DNA from: Stutzerimonas stutzeri
Lineage (GTDB): Bacteria; Pseudomonadota; Gammaproteobacteria; Pseudomonadales; Pseudomonadaceae
Assembly (NCBI GenBank): GCA_019056435.1
Contig: CP077641.1
Coordinates: 372,001 to 436,000 of the forward strand
Length of the DNA stretch: 64,000 nucleotides
Direction: 5' to 3'
A program made the translations under genes and the position numbers. How positions within the stretch are numbered: position 1 is the stretch's first letter; each line of letters opens with the position of its first letter. Positions 44,271 through 56,468 of this stretch are shown in pieces. The notes under the pieces were generated by a model, which did no database searches, was not told the origin of the DNA, and worked only from the letters and a program-made list of their open reading frames with translations.

Positions 44271-47200
44271 ATGATGCCGCTCAATCATCGCCGCATGCCC
44301 TGGACCGGCCTTGCCATCACCTGGCGCCCGTTGCTGTTGGCCGGGACGGCGCTGTGCTGGACCCTTGGCGCCAGCCAGGCCGCCGCAGACGTATCGCAAA
44401 CACCACTATTGCTAGGCGCCAGTAACGTGCCGGGCAACCTTGCTCTAGTGCCCTCTGTTGAATGGCCAACGCTGCTGTCCATCGCAAATACTGGCAACTA
44501 TAGCTCCGCCAATACCTATCTCGGGTATTTCGACTCGGCAAAGTGCTACACGTACGATAAAGCCAATGAATGGTTCGAACCTGTCGGATACGCCACGTCG
44601 CGAAAGTGCGGCGGTTCGATGCAATGGAGCGGCAACTTCCTGAACTGGGCGGGCACACCGACGATCGACCCGTTTCGCAGTGCGCTGACTGGCGGCTATC
44701 GCTACCGGGACGATGTTGGGCTAACAGTGCTTGAAAAGGCCCGCCACACAGGGCAGAGCACTGCTGGCAACCGCACGTCAAGCGCCAACGTCCCCAAAAG
44801 CGAAATCGTGGGTGCAACACCGGCAAAGAGTGACTGGAGCAATTTTTATCTACGCCTAAGCGGATTAGGTGTAGACATGTTGTTTTCCAACTGGAGCGAC
44901 AAGCTGGGAGACGATAATGCTTCCATTGCGGAACAGGTCGCTTATGACCCGACCATTAGCAGGCCATGGGACGGTGGTCGGCTCTTGACGAGCTATACAC
45001 CCCAGAACAGCAGAACACTGAAAACGGTATATCGTCTCAAGTTACGGGTAAAAGTTTGCGTTCCGAGCATGCTCGAAGCGAACTGCAAGAAATACAGCGA
45101 TACCAACTACAAACCTGAAGGTTTGCTGCAGCAATACAACGAGAACATTCGCTACAGCGTGTTCGGCTATCTGAATGACGAGAACCAGTTACGCGACGGC
45201 GGGGTTTTGCGCGCTGGCCAAAAGTACATCGGCCCACTTAAGAGAGAGCGTGGCGTGGCCGGGCAGACTGATAACGCGAGAACGGAATGGAGCAAGACAA
45301 CCGGAATATTGGTTACCAACCCGAACCCTGCTGATGCCACAGCGACGCAAACAGCATTTGGTCGTACTGTCAGCAATAGCGGTGTGATCAATTACCTGAA
45401 CAAGTTCGGACAGTTGACGAGCAACCAGCATAAGAGCAACGACCCGGTTAGCGAACTCTACTATGCGGCCTTCCGCTACTTCCGAAACCTCGGCAATGTA
45501 ACCGCCTACAGCACTCCGACACCTGCCCACAACCCGTCACCTGGCGGCACCACGAAAGACAAATGGCTTGACGGTTTTCCGGTCATAACGTCGTGGGACG
45601 ACCCAATCCAATACGCATGCCAGAAAAACGTCATCTTGGGGATTGGTGATACTAATACGCATGCTGACCGCAACCTGCCCGGAGCTACCGTAACCAATCT
45701 TGAACCCGTGGCCCCCTCCCAGATTGTTGCGGATGCTGCCAATTTCAACGTCGCAAACGCCACTGCGGTGGTGGGTACTCTAGAAGGCGTTGATACAAAA
45801 GCTAAGTCTGCAAGCCAATTCGGTGATTGCTGCAGTAATAACTCCGCCTATATCGCTGGGATGGCGTATCACGCCAACACGGTCGACCTACGAAGTGACA
45901 TCAGCGGGGGAACAACTGCTCTCGACTCACTGGGTGGATGTGCGTGAAAACGGGGTACTCAAAGGTCGAGCCAAGAATCAGTACTGGCTTGCCGCCAAAT
46001 ATGGTGGCTTTAAGATTCCCAGCGACGTCGACTTTGGCAACCCCTATGCCCGTACCGAAGCGCTGCCAAACAGCTGGTGGACTGATGGCGACCAGACCGA
46101 AATCGGAGAGCTTCGGCCGCGCAATTTCTATGTAGCCAGCGATGCCACGAAGATGGTCGAGAGTCTAAAAACAGCGTTCGCCAACATTGCTAAGGAAGTA
46201 AGTAGTACTACGGCGGCGCTCTCCACCAACTCGACCAAACTCGAAACAGATACCGTCGTCTTCCAATCGATGCTCGACAGCGGCAAGTGGAGCGGAGACC
46301 TACTGGCCAAAGCCGTTTCGAGCAACGGCACCGTGAGCGAAACCCCTACTTGGAAAGCGGCACAGAAACTCGATGCCTTGTCAAACACGCAGACATCGGA
46401 TCGCGTCATCCTGACGTCTACACCACCTACGGCTGACAGCACGACAGGCGCACGGGTATCGACAACAGGCAGGACCTTCCTCTGGGGCCAGCTGGAGACA
46501 GCACAGAAGAATGCGCTCCGGGCCACGGCCAGCGGAACCTTGGTAGACGAACAGATCGGCCAGCAGCGACTCGCCTTCATTCGCGGCGATCGCAGCCAGG
46601 AGCGCACCGATGCTGCGCCTAATAATCCGTTCCGGCAGCGCGACAGTCGGCTGGGTGACATTGCCAATTCTGACCCGCAATATATCTACAAACCGAACTT
46701 TGGTTATTCGCAGTTGCCCGAAAGCGCCGGATTCACCAGCGCTATCAAGAGCGCCTACACCACTTTTCGCTCGCAAAGCTCCTATCAGAACCGCCCCCAT
46801 TGGTGGTGGTCGGAGCAAACGACGGCATGCTGCACGGCTTCGACGCGAGTCTCGGCACCACAGGCGGCAAAGAACTATTCGCCTATGTTCCGAATGACCT
46901 GATTGACGAACTTCACGAACTGACGGACCCGACCTATGCGCACCGCTACTATGTGGACGGTACGCCCCGTATCGGTGACGCCCTCGTCAGCGGCCAGTGG
47001 AAAACGCTTGTGGTCGGCTCGTCCGGCGCGGGAGGTCGTAGCATCTTCGCGTTGGATATTTCGAACGCAAACAACATGTCCGCTAGCAATGTTCTCTGGG
47101 AATTCACCCACGCGGAAATGGGCTACAGCCTCGGCCGACCCAGCTTGGTTCCGCTCTACAACGGTAAGTTCGGCGTTATCGTGACCAGCGGTTATGATCG

Positions 47201-48233
47201 CCCGACTGACACCGCTTCTGGTTACGTCTGGATACTGGATGCCTCGGACGGCAGCGTGATCAAACGTTTCGATTTGCCAGAAAGCGGCGACTTGGGCGCA
47301 CCGCTGGCCGTCGACCTAGATAACGACCGTGTAGCGGATCGCATCTATGTAGCCGATACACTGGGCAAGGTATGGCGCCTGGACATCGATGGCACGATAC
47401 CCAGCGGATGGGACGCGCCAAGCGCTCTGAAATCAGGCAGCAATATCACCCCGCTGTTCCTTGCAAAAGATTCCACGGGCGCCGCGCAACCGATCACTGC
47501 CCCGCTGGATGCGGCCTATACGAAGGACCGCCAGATCATGCTCGTGTTTGGCACTGGTAGCTTCTACCAAACCACTGATAACGAGATCCCCGACAATCCG
47601 AAAGTGCAGTCGTTCTACGGCATCGTCGATGGCGGCGAGCAGATCGACGGTCGCAGTACATTGCTGGAGCAGGAAATTCTAAGGGAGGTCACCGGTACGG
47701 AGCTCAATGGCCGAGCTGTCAGCGGGAACACTATGACCGATAGCCACGAAGGTTGGTATCTGGACCTTTTGTGGAAGACGGTCAGAGGCGGACCGGGTGC
47801 CCAGGGCGAGCGCGTTATCTCCCAGGCTCAACTGGGTGGCAACCGTGTCACTTTTAGCACCCTGATTCCCTCAGCCAACCCATGTGATGCTGGGGGCACC
47901 AGCTGGATCATGAGTCTTGATCTGGCAACCGGTAGTCGCCTTGCCTATTCGTACTTCGATTACAACGGCGACGGCAATATCGATGAGAACGACTACATCG
48001 AGCTGGAAGACGGTGCCAAGGTTCCGGTAAGCGGCGTTGCCGACCCGGATGAGGGTGCGGTCAAGGGCACCATCGGACTTAACGACCAGACAACCGGCAA
48101 ACGCTACCTGTGTTATGCCAGCTCAGCATCTAGTACCGACGAGGATGGCGTAACCCCGGTATGCATCGAGGTCATGGGAGACAACAACGACTCCAATCGC
48201 CTGTCCTGGCATGAAGTGAGGGAAAACCTTTGA
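44271..48233 (+). CDS. pilY1: Type IV pilus tip/assembly protein PilY1, with two frameshifts
   Basis: A large secreted protein of about 1320 residues when bridged. The signal peptide lies in [20 protein letters not shown]. The N-terminal half has [20 protein letters not shown] one-base insertion in the G-run at 45906-45910 and a one-base loss in the C-run at 46794-46798 split it into three frames. The C-terminal beta-propeller starts at [18 protein letters not shown] and has the calcium-type loops [12 protein letters not shown] and [13 protein letters not shown]. No N-terminal von Willebrand motif (DxSGS) was seen, unlike P. aeruginosa PilY1. It overlaps pilE. Confidence 0.85.
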
Positions 48234-48718
48234 AGACGTTCTCATCGACTCGGCGGTCGAGCCGTGGTTTTACTCTGATTGAACTGATGATTGTAGTGGC
48301 CATCATCGGCATCATCGCCGCGATCGCCTACCCCAGCTATCAGGAATACGTCCGCGCCGCCAAGCGCGCGGACGCCGAGACAGCCTTGATGGAACTGGCG
48401 CACTTCATGGAGCGCTACTACACCGCTAATGGGCGCTACGTCGAAAGCAATGGGGACGAGCCCGACCTTCCATTCAGTCAGGCGCCCAGGGATAGTGACA
48501 CCAAGGCCTACGACATCAGCCTGGTCGAGGCCACCACATCAGCTACCGCCTACGTGCTGCAGGCCGTGCCGACCGGCAGTATGGCGAACGACAAATGTGG
48601 CACGCTGACACTTTCAAATACCGGCGCCAAGGGACAGAGTGGGGCGACTCTCGCCGAATGCTGGAAACGCTGGTCCGAAAACAAGAAGCCCGGCGAGATG
48701 CCGGGCTTCTTGTTGTAG
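48230..48718 (+). CDS. pilE: Minor pilin PilE
   Basis: A 162-residue pilin starting at a TTG that overlaps the pilY1 stop. The site is [25 protein letters not shown] (in part). The C-terminal disulphide pair is [14 protein letters not shown] and LAECWKRW. The last codons ([12 protein letters not shown]) are encoded by the terminator hairpin at 48681-48713, which is unusual. In P. aeruginosa pilY2 lies between pilY1 and pilE; here it is missing. Confidence 0.9.
   Translation: MKTFSSTRRSSRGFTLIELMIVVAIIGIIAAIAYPSYQEYVRAAKRADAETALMELAHFMERYYTANGRYVESNGDEPDLPFSQAPRDSDTKAYDISLVEATTSATAYVLQAVPTGSMANDKCGTLTLSNTGAKGQSGATLAECWKRWSENKKPGEMPGFLL
48681..48713. terminator. Bidirectional terminator at the pilE/ispH junction
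   Basis: ACAAGAAGCCCGGC and GCCGGGCTTCTTGT form a perfect 14-bp stem around GAGAT. It lies inside the last pilE codons and faces the end of the convergent ispH gene, so it can serve both. Confidence 0.8.
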
Positions 48719-48724
48719 GTGCAA

Positions 48725-49668
48725 TCAAACCACCTTCAACCTCAGTTCCTTCGGCATGGAGAACGTCACGTTCTCCGGCCGGCCATCCAGTTCATCGGTT
48801 CCGGTGGCGCCCCACTCACGGAGCTGGTCGATCACGCCTCGCACCAGCACCTCGGGGGCTGATGCACCAGCGGTGATGCCGACACGAGCGACCGACTCGA
48901 ACCATTCCTGCTTGAGGTCCTGTGCACCGTCGATCAGGTAGGCCGGCGTGCCCATACGCTCCGCCAGCTCACGCAGGCGATTGGAGTTGGAGCTGTTGGG
49001 GCTGCCGACGACGAGCAGCACATCGCACTCGGCGGCCAGCTGCTTGACCGCGTCCTGACGGTTCTGCGTGGCGTAGCAGATATCGTCCTTGCGCGGGCCG
49101 CCAATGCTTGGGAAACGTGCGCGCAGAGCATCGATCACCCGGCTGGTGTCGTCCATGGACAGCGTCGTCTGGGTAACGAAGGCCAAGGCTTCAGGGTTGC
49201 GTACGTCCAGCTTGGCGACATCATCTTCATCTTCCACCAGGTAGATGGCGCCGCCGTTGCTGGCGTCATACTGGCCCATGGTGCCTTCGACTTCCGGGTG
49301 CCCTTCATGGCCGATGAGGATGCATTCGCGCCCTTCCCGGCTGTACTTGGTCACCTCCAGATGGACCTTCGTCACCAGCGGGCAAGTCGCGTCGAACACC
49401 TTGAGGCCGCGCTTGTCCGCTTCCATGCGAACTGCCTGAGACACGCCGTGCGCACTGAAAATGACGATGAACCCGTCCGGCACCTGGTCGAGCTCGTCGA
49501 CGAAGATCGCCCCGCGCTCGCGCAGGTCTTCCACCACGAACTTGTTATGCACGACTTCGTGCCTGACATAGATCGGTGGGCCGAAGACTTCAGGGCCCGA
49601 TTGACAATCTCGATAGCGCGGTCGACACCGGCACAGAAGCCACGCGGATTGGCGAGTTTGATCTGCAT
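48725..49668 (-). CDS. ispH: 4-hydroxy-3-methylbut-2-enyl diphosphate reductase IspH, frameshifted near 49590
   Basis: The last enzyme of the MEP isoprenoid pathway, with a [4Fe-4S] cluster. [20 protein letters not shown] (first Cys ligand) starts at 49668. After IVNRAL one base is lost about 49590, and [20 protein letters not shown] continues in another frame. Other ligands are in [12 protein letters not shown] and [12 protein letters not shown] region, with [11 protein letters not shown]. Bridged length is 314 residues. The pathway is essential, so an assembly error is far likelier than a real defect. Confidence 0.95.
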
Positions 49669-49819
49669 ATGAATTCTCGACGCTCTGGGCGGGTGAGTGG
49701 TGAGTGTACCGACTGGGTTGCGACGACGCGAAATGAGTTATAGATAACAACGCGCACAAAGGGCGAGATGATCACCAGCAAGCAGACGTCTACAAAGCGG
49801 CGTCAGTGCACGACGCATG

Positions 49820-50257
49820 TCAGACCGCTTTAACGTCGAATATCTCGACGTCGAAGGTCAACGTTTTGCCCGCCAGAGGATGGTTGAAATCGACAGTGAC
49901 CTGGCGGTCGTCAAAGCGTTTGACGATACCTGGAAGTTCGGTCTTTGCCGCATCGTTGAAAATCACCAGCAGGCCCTCGGACAGCTCCATGCCTTCGAAC
50001 TGATTACGCGGCATGATCTGCACGTTCTGCTCGTTGTGCTGGCCAAACCCTTGCTCGGGATTGATCTGGAAGGTCCGCTTGTCGCCTGCCTTGAGCCCGA
50101 ACAGCTGCTGCTCGAAGCCCGGCAGCAGGTTGCCATCGCCCACCTTGAAGGTCGCAGGCTGCTTGTCGAACGTACTGTCGACCTGCTCACCGTTCTCCAG
50201 ACTGAGGGCGAAATGCAAGGTCACCTGCGTATCCGACCCAATGCGCTGCTCACTCAT
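49820..50257 (-). CDS. fkpB: FKBP-type peptidyl-prolyl isomerase FkpB (SlpA)
   Basis: A 145-residue SlyD/SlpA-like prolyl isomerase with chaperone activity. The FKBP fold starts with [19 protein letters not shown] and contains [20 protein letters not shown]; an IF domain follows ([20 protein letters not shown]). It begins at 50257, overlapping the lspA stop. The lspA-fkpB-ispH order is conserved in gammaproteobacteria. Confidence 0.95.
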   Translation of the reverse strand: MSEQRIGSDTQVTLHFALSLENGEQVDSTFDKQPATFKVGDGNLLPGFEQQLFGLKAGDKRTFQINPEQGFGQHNEQNVQIMPRNQFEGMELSEGLLVIFNDAAKTELPGIVKRFDDRQVTVDFNHPLAGKTLTFDVEIFDVKAV

Positions 50258-50752
50258 TTATTGTTTCTCTCGTTTTGCTGCTACGAAACATGTCCAGTGC
50301 CAGCATCACGGCACCGACCGTGATGGCGCTGTCCGCGATGTTGAACGCGGGGAAGCGCCATTGATACTGCCAGTGCACCAGGATGAAATCGACGACATGG
50401 CCAAGCACCATGCGGTCGTAGAGATTGCCGAGGGCTCCCCGAGCACCAGCGCCAGGGCGATCGCCAGCCAGGTCTCGCTGGGCTTGAGGCGCTTCATCCA
50501 GACCACCAGCACGACGCTCACGCCGATGGCGATCAGCGCGAACAGCCAGCGCTGCCAGCCGGAGTGATCAGCCAGGAAGCTGAACGCCGCTCCGGTGTTG
50601 TAGGCCAGCGTCCAGGCGAAATAGCCGGGGATTACGTCAACCGTCTGGTACAGACTGAACCTGGCTTCGAAATAGTGCTTGGTGGCCTGGTCCAGCGCAA
50701 TCACCAGGATGCTTAGCCAGAGCCATGTGAGCTTGCCGAAACGCGCGGTCAC
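50250..50752 (-). CDS. lspA: Lipoprotein signal peptidase LspA, frameshifted near 50438
   Basis: An inner-membrane aspartyl protease that cleaves lipoprotein signal peptides. Start is GTG 50752 with GGAGGTGGGCTT upstream. Visible motifs are [13 protein letters not shown] (first catalytic-region Asp) and [17 protein letters not shown]. After ALALVLG a G is missing from a G-run at 50437-50440, and the downstream frame gives the second catalytic Asp region ([16 protein letters not shown]). Bridged length is 167 residues. LspA is generally essential, so an assembly error is likely. Its stop overlaps fkpB. Confidence 0.9.
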
Positions 50753-50839
50753 AAGCCCACCTCCGCAGGCCACCGCCCGCCAACTGGGCGCACCTGTCGT
50801 GTTAAACGAACGCTCATCAAAGCGCCAACTGACATGGCG

Positions 50840-53671
50840 TCACGCATAGTGGCGAACCTCGCCGGCGCCTTCGATGTTCTCCACGCAGCGCCCGCAGATA
50901 TCGGGATGCGCTACATTCGAACCCACGTCCGGCAGATGGTGCCAGCAACGGCCACACTTGGGATCGGCGGTCTTGACCACTTGCAGCCTGAGCCCAGGCA
51001 GCTCGCTGGGTACGGCCTCGGCCGGCACCTCGGTCAATGGGGCAACACGCACCGAGGAGGTGATCAGTACGAAGCGCAGCTCGTCGCCCAGTTTGTTCAG
51101 CGTCGAGACGAGCGCCTCGTCGGCATAGAGCACGACTTCGGCCTGCAGGTTGCCGCCGATGGTCTTGGCCGCGCGCTGGGTTTCCAACTCCTTGTTCACC
51201 GCGGCCTTGACCGCCATGACCTGTTCCCAGAACGTGCGATCCAGTTCGGCATCTGCCGGCAGCTCGACAAGCCCGTCATACCAGGTATTGAGCATCACCG
51301 ACTCGTTACGCTCGCCCGGCAGGTACTGCCAGATCTCGTCGGCCGTGAACGCCAGAATCGGCGCGATCCAGCGCACCAGCGCCTCGGCGATGTGATACAG
51401 CGCCGTCTGGCAGGAGCGGCGTGGCAGGCTGTCCGCACCCGTGGTGTACTGGCGGTCCTTGATGATGTCGAGGTAGAAGCCGCCCAGCTCCTGAACACAG
51501 AAGTTGTGCACTTTCTGATAGACATTCCAGAAACGGTAGCTCGAGTAGGCTTCTTCGATCTCGCGCTGGACCAGCAGGGTCCGGTCGATGGCCCAGCGGT
51601 CCAGGGCGATCAGCTGATCGGCCGGCACCAGATGCTTGGCCGGGTCGAAACCGTCGAGATTGGAGAGCAGGAAACGGGCCGTGTTGCGTATCCGACGATA
51701 GGAATCGGCGCTGCGCTGGAGAATCACCTTGGAGACGGCCATCTCGCCTGAATAATCGGTCGAGGCGACCCAAAGACGGAGAATATCGGCCCCCAGGCTA
51801 TCGGTGACTTCCTGTGGAGCGACGACGTTGCCCAGCGACTTGGACATCTTGCGGCCGTTCTCGTCGACCACGAAGCCGTGAGTCAGCAACCCCTTGTAGG
51901 GCGCGTGGCCGTCGATCGCCGACCCGGTCAGCAGGGACGAATGGAACCAGCCGCGATGCTGATCGGAGCCCTCCAGATAGAGGTCGGCGCGCGGACCGCT
52001 GGCATGGCCCATCATGTGCGAGCCGCGCATCACGTGCCAATGCGTGGTACCGGAATCGAACCAGACGTCCAGCGTGTCGCTGATCTTCTCGTACTGTGCC
52101 GCTTCGTCACCCAGCAGCTCAGCCGCGTCCAGCTTCGACCAGGCCTCGATTCCGCCCTGCTCCACGCGCTGCGCGACCTGCTCCATCAGCTCGACGGTAC
52201 GCGGGTGCAACTCGCCGCTTTCCTTGTGCAGGAAGAACGGGATCGGCACACCCCAGGTCCGCTGGCGCGAGATGCACCAGTCCGGGCGACCGGCGATCAT
52301 GCCGTGCAGGCGCGCCTGGCCCCAGGCGGGGACGAATTCGGTCTGATCGATGGCGTCCAGCGCTCGACGGCGCAGCGAACTGCCGTCGTGGGCGACCTTG
52401 TCCATGCCGACGAACCACTGCGCGGTGGCACGGTAGATCAACGGCGTCTTGTGCCGCCAGCAATGCATGTAGCTGTGCTGGATGCTCTCGTGCTTGAGCA
52501 GCGCGCCGACTTCATCCAGCTTGGCGACGATGTTGGGGTTGGCCTTCCAGATGAATTGGCCGCCAAAGAACGGCAGATCCGGGACGTAGACACCATTGCT
52601 CTGCACCGGCCCGAGGATGTCGTCGTTCTCCATGCCGTAGTGCTTGCATGAGCGGAAGTCGTCTTCGCCGTAGGCAGGTGCAGAGTGGACGATACCGGTG
52701 CCAGCGCCGGTTTCCACGTAGTCGGCCAGGTAGACCGGGGCGAAGCGCTCGTAGAACGGATGGCGGAAGCGGATGAATTCCAGCGTCTTGCCCTCGCAAC
52801 GAGCGATGATCTCTCCCTGCAGGTCGTAGCGCTGTAGGCAGGATTCGACCAGCTCTTCGGCGAGCACCAGCAGCTTGTCGCCAACGTCGACCAGGGCATA
52901 GACGAAGTCGGGATGAACGTTCAGCGCCTGGTTGGCCGGGATGGTCCAGGGCGTGGTAGTCCAGATGACGATGCTGGTCGGCTTGGCCAGTGCACCGACA
53001 CCAAATGCAGCTGCCAGCTTGTCCGCGTCTTCGACCTGGAAGGCAACGTCGATGGCATCGGACTTCTTGTCTTGGTATTCGACTTCAGCCTCGGCCAGCG
53101 CCGAGCTGCAGTCGAAGCACCAGTTCACCGGCTTCAGGCCTTTGAAGACGAACCCGCCTTCGACCATTTTCGCCAGGGCGCGGATTTCGCCGGCCTCATT
53201 GGCGAAGTCCATGGTGCGGTAAGGGTTTTCCCACTCACCGAGCACGCCGAGGCGGATGAAATCCGCCTTCTGCCCTTCGATCTGCTCGGCCGCATAGGCA
53301 CGGCAGCGCTCGCGGGTCAGGTCCGCAGGCTGGTTCTTGCCGTAGGTGATCTCGACCTTGTGCTCGATCGGCAGGCCGTGGCAGTCCCATCCCGGCACGT
53401 AGGGCGCATCGAACCCGGCCAGGGTCTTGGAGCGAACGATGAAGTCCTTGATGACCTTGTTGACGGCGTGCCCGATATGAATGCTGCCGTTCGCATAGGG
53501 CGGGCCGTCGTGCAGGACGAATTTCGGGCGACCCTCGCCAATCTGGCGCAGCTTTCCGTACAGGTCGATGCTGCTCCAGCGCTGCAGAATCTCCGGCTCG
53601 CGCTGTGGCAGACCGGCCTTCATCGGAAACGCCGTGGACGGCAGATTGAGGGTCGCTTTGTAATCGGTCAT
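50840..53671 (-). CDS. ileS: Isoleucyl-tRNA synthetase
   Basis: A 943-residue class I synthetase. The HIGH motif lies in [14 protein letters not shown] and the KMSKS motif in [12 protein letters not shown]. The editing domain (CP1) lies between. The C-terminal zinc site has CGRCWHHL and ICGRCVENI. Start 53671 ([10 protein letters not shown]) is chosen over 53761. It is two bases from the ribF stop and precedes lspA, so the ribF-ileS-lspA-fkpB-ispH set is probably one transcript. Confidence 0.97.
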   Translation of the reverse strand: MTDYKATLNLPSTAFPMKAGLPQREPEILQRWSSIDLYGKLRQIGEGRPKFVLHDGPPYANGSIHIGHAVNKVIKDFIVRSKTLAGFDAPYVPGWDCHGLPIEHKVEITYGKNQPADLTRERCRAYAAEQIEGQKADFIRLGVLGEWENPYRTMDFANEAGEIRALAKMVEGGFVFKGLKPVNWCFDCSSALAEAEVEYQDKKSDAIDVAFQVEDADKLAAAFGVGALAKPTSIVIWTTTPWTIPANQALNVHPDFVYALVDVGDKLLVLAEELVESCLQRYDLQGEIIARCEGKTLEFIRFRHPFYERFAPVYLADYVETGAGTGIVHSAPAYGEDDFRSCKHYGMENDDILGPVQSNGVYVPDLPFFGGQFIWKANPNIVAKLDEVGALLKHESIQHSYMHCWRHKTPLIYRATAQWFVGMDKVAHDGSSLRRRALDAIDQTEFVPAWGQARLHGMIAGRPDWCISRQRTWGVPIPFFLHKESGELHPRTVELMEQVAQRVEQGGIEAWSKLDAAELLGDEAAQYEKISDTLDVWFDSGTTHWHVMRGSHMMGHASGPRADLYLEGSDQHRGWFHSSLLTGSAIDGHAPYKGLLTHGFVVDENGRKMSKSLGNVVAPQEVTDSLGADILRLWVASTDYSGEMAVSKVILQRSADSYRRIRNTARFLLSNLDGFDPAKHLVPADQLIALDRWAIDRTLLVQREIEEAYSSYRFWNVYQKVHNFCVQELGGFYLDIIKDRQYTTGADSLPRRSCQTALYHIAEALVRWIAPILAFTADEIWQYLPGERNESVMLNTWYDGLVELPADAELDRTFWEQVMAVKAAVNKELETQRAAKTIGGNLQAEVVLYADEALVSTLNKLGDELRFVLITSSVRVAPLTEVPAEAVPSELPGLRLQVVKTADPKCGRCWHHLPDVGSNVAHPDICGRCVENIEGAGEVRHYA

Positions 53672-53672
53672 T

Positions 53673-54623
53673 TCAGTCCTGACTCGTGGTAGAGGGTGAA
53701 GCCCGCCAGTATTCGCGAGCAGCGGCGATGTCAGCTTCGATCGCCGTCCTGAGTGCCTCAAGCGAGGCGAAGCGCTGCTCGTCTCGCAGCTTGCGGTGAA
53801 AGGTCACGCGCAGCAGGCGACCGTACAGGTCGCCCTGATAGTCCAGCAAATGCACCTCCAGGTGCGGGTTGCCGTCACTGGTCACGGAGGGCCGCATACC
53901 GATGTTCGCCACCGCCGCCTGCGGCCGACCGTCGACTTCGGTACTGACCATGAACACCCCGCTTAACGGTACGTTCTTGCGTTTGAGCTGGATGTTCGCC
54001 GTCGGCGCGCCGAGTTGACGGCCGAGCGCCTGGCCATGCATGACACGCCCGGTAATGCTGAATGAGCGCCCGAGCAACTTCTCCGCCAATGACAGGTCGC
54101 CCGCAGCCAGCACCTGACGCAGCCGCGTACTGCTGACCCTCTCGCCAGCGACCTCTATCGTGCGCGCTGCCTCTACGGTAAAGCCCTCGACCGCACCCGC
54201 CTGCACCAGGAAATCAAAGTCCCCGGCGCGGTCGCAGCCGAAGCGGAAGTCATCGCCCACCTCGAGATGCCTGACACCCAGCCCTTCCACCAGCGTCGCA
54301 TGGACGAATTCGGCCGCACTCAGTTCACGCAGGCGGCGATTGAAAGCCAGGCACAACACCATGTCGATGCCCTGTTCTTCCAGCAACTGGAGCTTTTCCC
54401 GCAGGCGCGTCAGCCGGGCTGGAGCGCTGTGCGGCGTGAAGAACTCGCGCGGTTGCGGCTCGAATATCACCACACAGCTCGGCACCCCCAGCTCGGCGGC
54501 CCGCTCACGCAAACGCGCCAGGATAGCCTGGTGCCCTCGGTGAACGCCGTCGAAATTGCCGATGGTGGCGACGCATCCCCGATGCCGGGGCCGCAGGTTG
54601 TGGAGACCTCGAACCAGCTGCAT
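53673..54623 (-). CDS. ribF: Bifunctional riboflavin kinase/FAD synthetase RibF
   Basis: A 316-residue enzyme producing FMN and FAD. The N-terminal adenylyltransferase has [16 protein letters not shown] and [18 protein letters not shown]; the C-terminal kinase domain has GAPTANIQL and [21 protein letters not shown]. Start 54623 ([10 protein letters not shown]) was taken because the extra residues to 54662 are not family-like. ileS follows with TGAAATG at the junction. Confidence 0.95.
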   Translation of the reverse strand: MQLVRGLHNLRPRHRGCVATIGNFDGVHRGHQAILARLRERAAELGVPSCVVIFEPQPREFFTPHSAPARLTRLREKLQLLEEQGIDMVLCLAFNRRLRELSAAEFVHATLVEGLGVRHLEVGDDFRFGCDRAGDFDFLVQAGAVEGFTVEAARTIEVAGERVSSTRLRQVLAAGDLSLAEKLLGRSFSITGRVMHGQALGRQLGAPTANIQLKRKNVPLSGVFMVSTEVDGRPQAAVANIGMRPSVTSDGNPHLEVHLLDYQGDLYGRLLRVTFHRKLRDEQRFASLEALRTAIEADIAAAREYWRASPSTTSQD

Positions 54624-54707
54624 ACCGCACTTCTTGCTTGGAAAGTCGCCGATTATACGCATGAGCAGCCGGTGCCGGACAGGTTTGCCACTCGCCTGCC
54701 CGCCCCG

Positions 54708-56255
54708 TCAGTGACGCAGATGCCTGGGCCGCAGCCCCAGCAGCACCAGCCCCGCCACGAATGCCGCAATACCTGCCACCACGAGGATACCCAGCTGCAA
54801 GGCTCGCTGCTGCCAGCCCCAGGCGAACCACTCGAGTGTCGGCACATTCAGCCACCACACCGCGGCGACCATGGCGGCGCACCCGCCACACAGCCTGAAC
54901 AGGAACATGCCCCAGCCCGGCGCGATACGGAAGACACCGATCTTGTACAGCCCCCAGAAGAGCAGCAGCGCATTGAGCATCGACGACAATGAGGTGGCCA
55001 GGGCCAAACCGACATGCTGCAGCGGCCAGATCAGGATCAGGTTCATCACCATGTTGGCGACCATGCAGGTGATGGCCACCCGCACCGGCGTCTTCATGTC
55101 CTGCCTCGCAAAGAAACCGGGTGCGAGCACCTTGATCAACATGAAGGCGAGGACGCCTAGCGAATAGGCCTCAAGCGCATTGGCGGACTGCAACACGGCC
55201 TCCTCGCTCATGGCGCCATAGAAGAACAGGCTTGCAATCAGCGGCTCGGCCAGGATGCCAAGCGCCAAGGCCGCCGGGACCCCCACCAGCAGAACCATGC
55301 GCAGGGCCCAGTTGAGCGTATCCGAAAAGGCTTTCGGGTCGGCGCCGGCATGCTGCCGGGACAGACTCGGCAGGATGACGGTCCCGATCGCAATACCGAA
55401 AGCGCCCAGCGGCAACTCCGACAGGCGGTCAGCGTAGTACAGCCACGACACGCTACCGGTCTGGAGGAAGGACGCCAACACCGTGTCGAGCAATAGATTG
55501 ATCTGGCTGACCGAAACGCCGAATAGCGCGGGCACCATCAACAGCAAGATGCGCCGCACGCCCTCGTCACCGATGCGCAGGCGCGGGCGCGGCAGCAACC
55601 CCAGCTTCGCCACGTAGGGCAGCTGGAAACCCAGCTGCGCGAACCCGGCGATGAACACACCCCAGGCAAGGGCTTTGATCGGCTCGTCGAAGTATGGCGT
55701 CAGGAAGACCGCCGAGGTGATCATGCAGACGTTCAGCAGAACGGGCGTGAAGCCCGGCACGGCGAAGCGCCCATAGCTGTTGAGCACGCCCGAGGTAAAG
55801 GCGGTTAGTGAAATCAGCAGCAGATAGGGAAAGGTGATGCGCAGCAGCTCCCCGGCCAGCGCCATCTTTGCCGGCTCATCATGAAAGCCTGGCGCGAACA
55901 CCATCACCACATAGGGCGAAGCCAGCACCCCGATAGCCGTGATCCCGGTGAGTATCAGCCCGAGCATGCCTGCGGCCCGGTCGACCAACAGCTTGACTTC
56001 GGCCAGGGTGCGCTGGGTCCGGTATTCCGACAACACCGGCACGAAGGCCTGGGCGAAGGCACCTTCGGCGAACAGGCGACGCAGAAAATTAGGGATCTTG
56101 AAAGCGATGAAGAAGGCGTCGGCGGCCGCCCCCGAACCGAAATAGCTGGCGACCACCATATCGCGTACCATCCCCAGCACGCGGGAGAGCAGCGTCATGA
56201 CGCTGACTACCGCGCTGGAGCGCAACAATCCGCCTTTCCCGGACGTATCGGACAT
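54708..56255 (-). CDS. murJ: Lipid II flippase MurJ
   Basis: A 515-residue MATE-like membrane protein with about 14 helices that moves lipid II across the inner membrane. Family blocks are SRVLGMVRDMVVASYFG, FKIPNFLRRLFAEGAFAQAF and TPYFDEPIKALAWGVFIAG. The protein is divergent from rpsT, as in other pseudomonads, and ribF lies downstream. Confidence 0.97.
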   Translation of the reverse strand: MSDTSGKGGLLRSSAVVSVMTLLSRVLGMVRDMVVASYFGSGAAADAFFIAFKIPNFLRRLFAEGAFAQAFVPVLSEYRTQRTLAEVKLLVDRAAGMLGLILTGITAIGVLASPYVVMVFAPGFHDEPAKMALAGELLRITFPYLLLISLTAFTSGVLNSYGRFAVPGFTPVLLNVCMITSAVFLTPYFDEPIKALAWGVFIAGFAQLGFQLPYVAKLGLLPRPRLRIGDEGVRRILLLMVPALFGVSVSQINLLLDTVLASFLQTGSVSWLYYADRLSELPLGAFGIAIGTVILPSLSRQHAGADPKAFSDTLNWALRMVLLVGVPAALALGILAEPLIASLFFYGAMSEEAVLQSANALEAYSLGVLAFMLIKVLAPGFFARQDMKTPVRVAITCMVANMVMNLILIWPLQHVGLALATSLSSMLNALLLFWGLYKIGVFRIAPGWGMFLFRLCGGCAAMVAAVWWLNVPTLEWFAWGWQQRALQLGILVVAGIAAFVAGLVLLGLRPRHLRH

Positions 56256-56392
56256 GTGTTTTCCTAGAATTGCCGCGAAGGTTCCGATCAGGCCTGTGCC
56301 TGCGGATCGACGGGCAATACGACAGACGAAGAGGCGGCGAGTTTAGCGACAGGCCTCCTGTCCGGCCAGCGTTCATCACAGCTTTCACGGAC

Positions 56393-56421
56393 TTGACAAC
56401 CCCCGCCGCATCGGCATGATT
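56393..56421 (+). promoter_or_regulatory. Sigma-70 promoter of rpsT
   Basis: TTGACA at 56393-56398 and ATGATT at 56416-56421 are spaced by 17 bases. The start of rpsT lies about 48 bases downstream of the -10 element. Confidence 0.75.
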
Positions 56422-56468
56422 CGCGGCCTTGTTTGCTTTGTATCCCCACGTTTTCGAGGAGTTCGACG

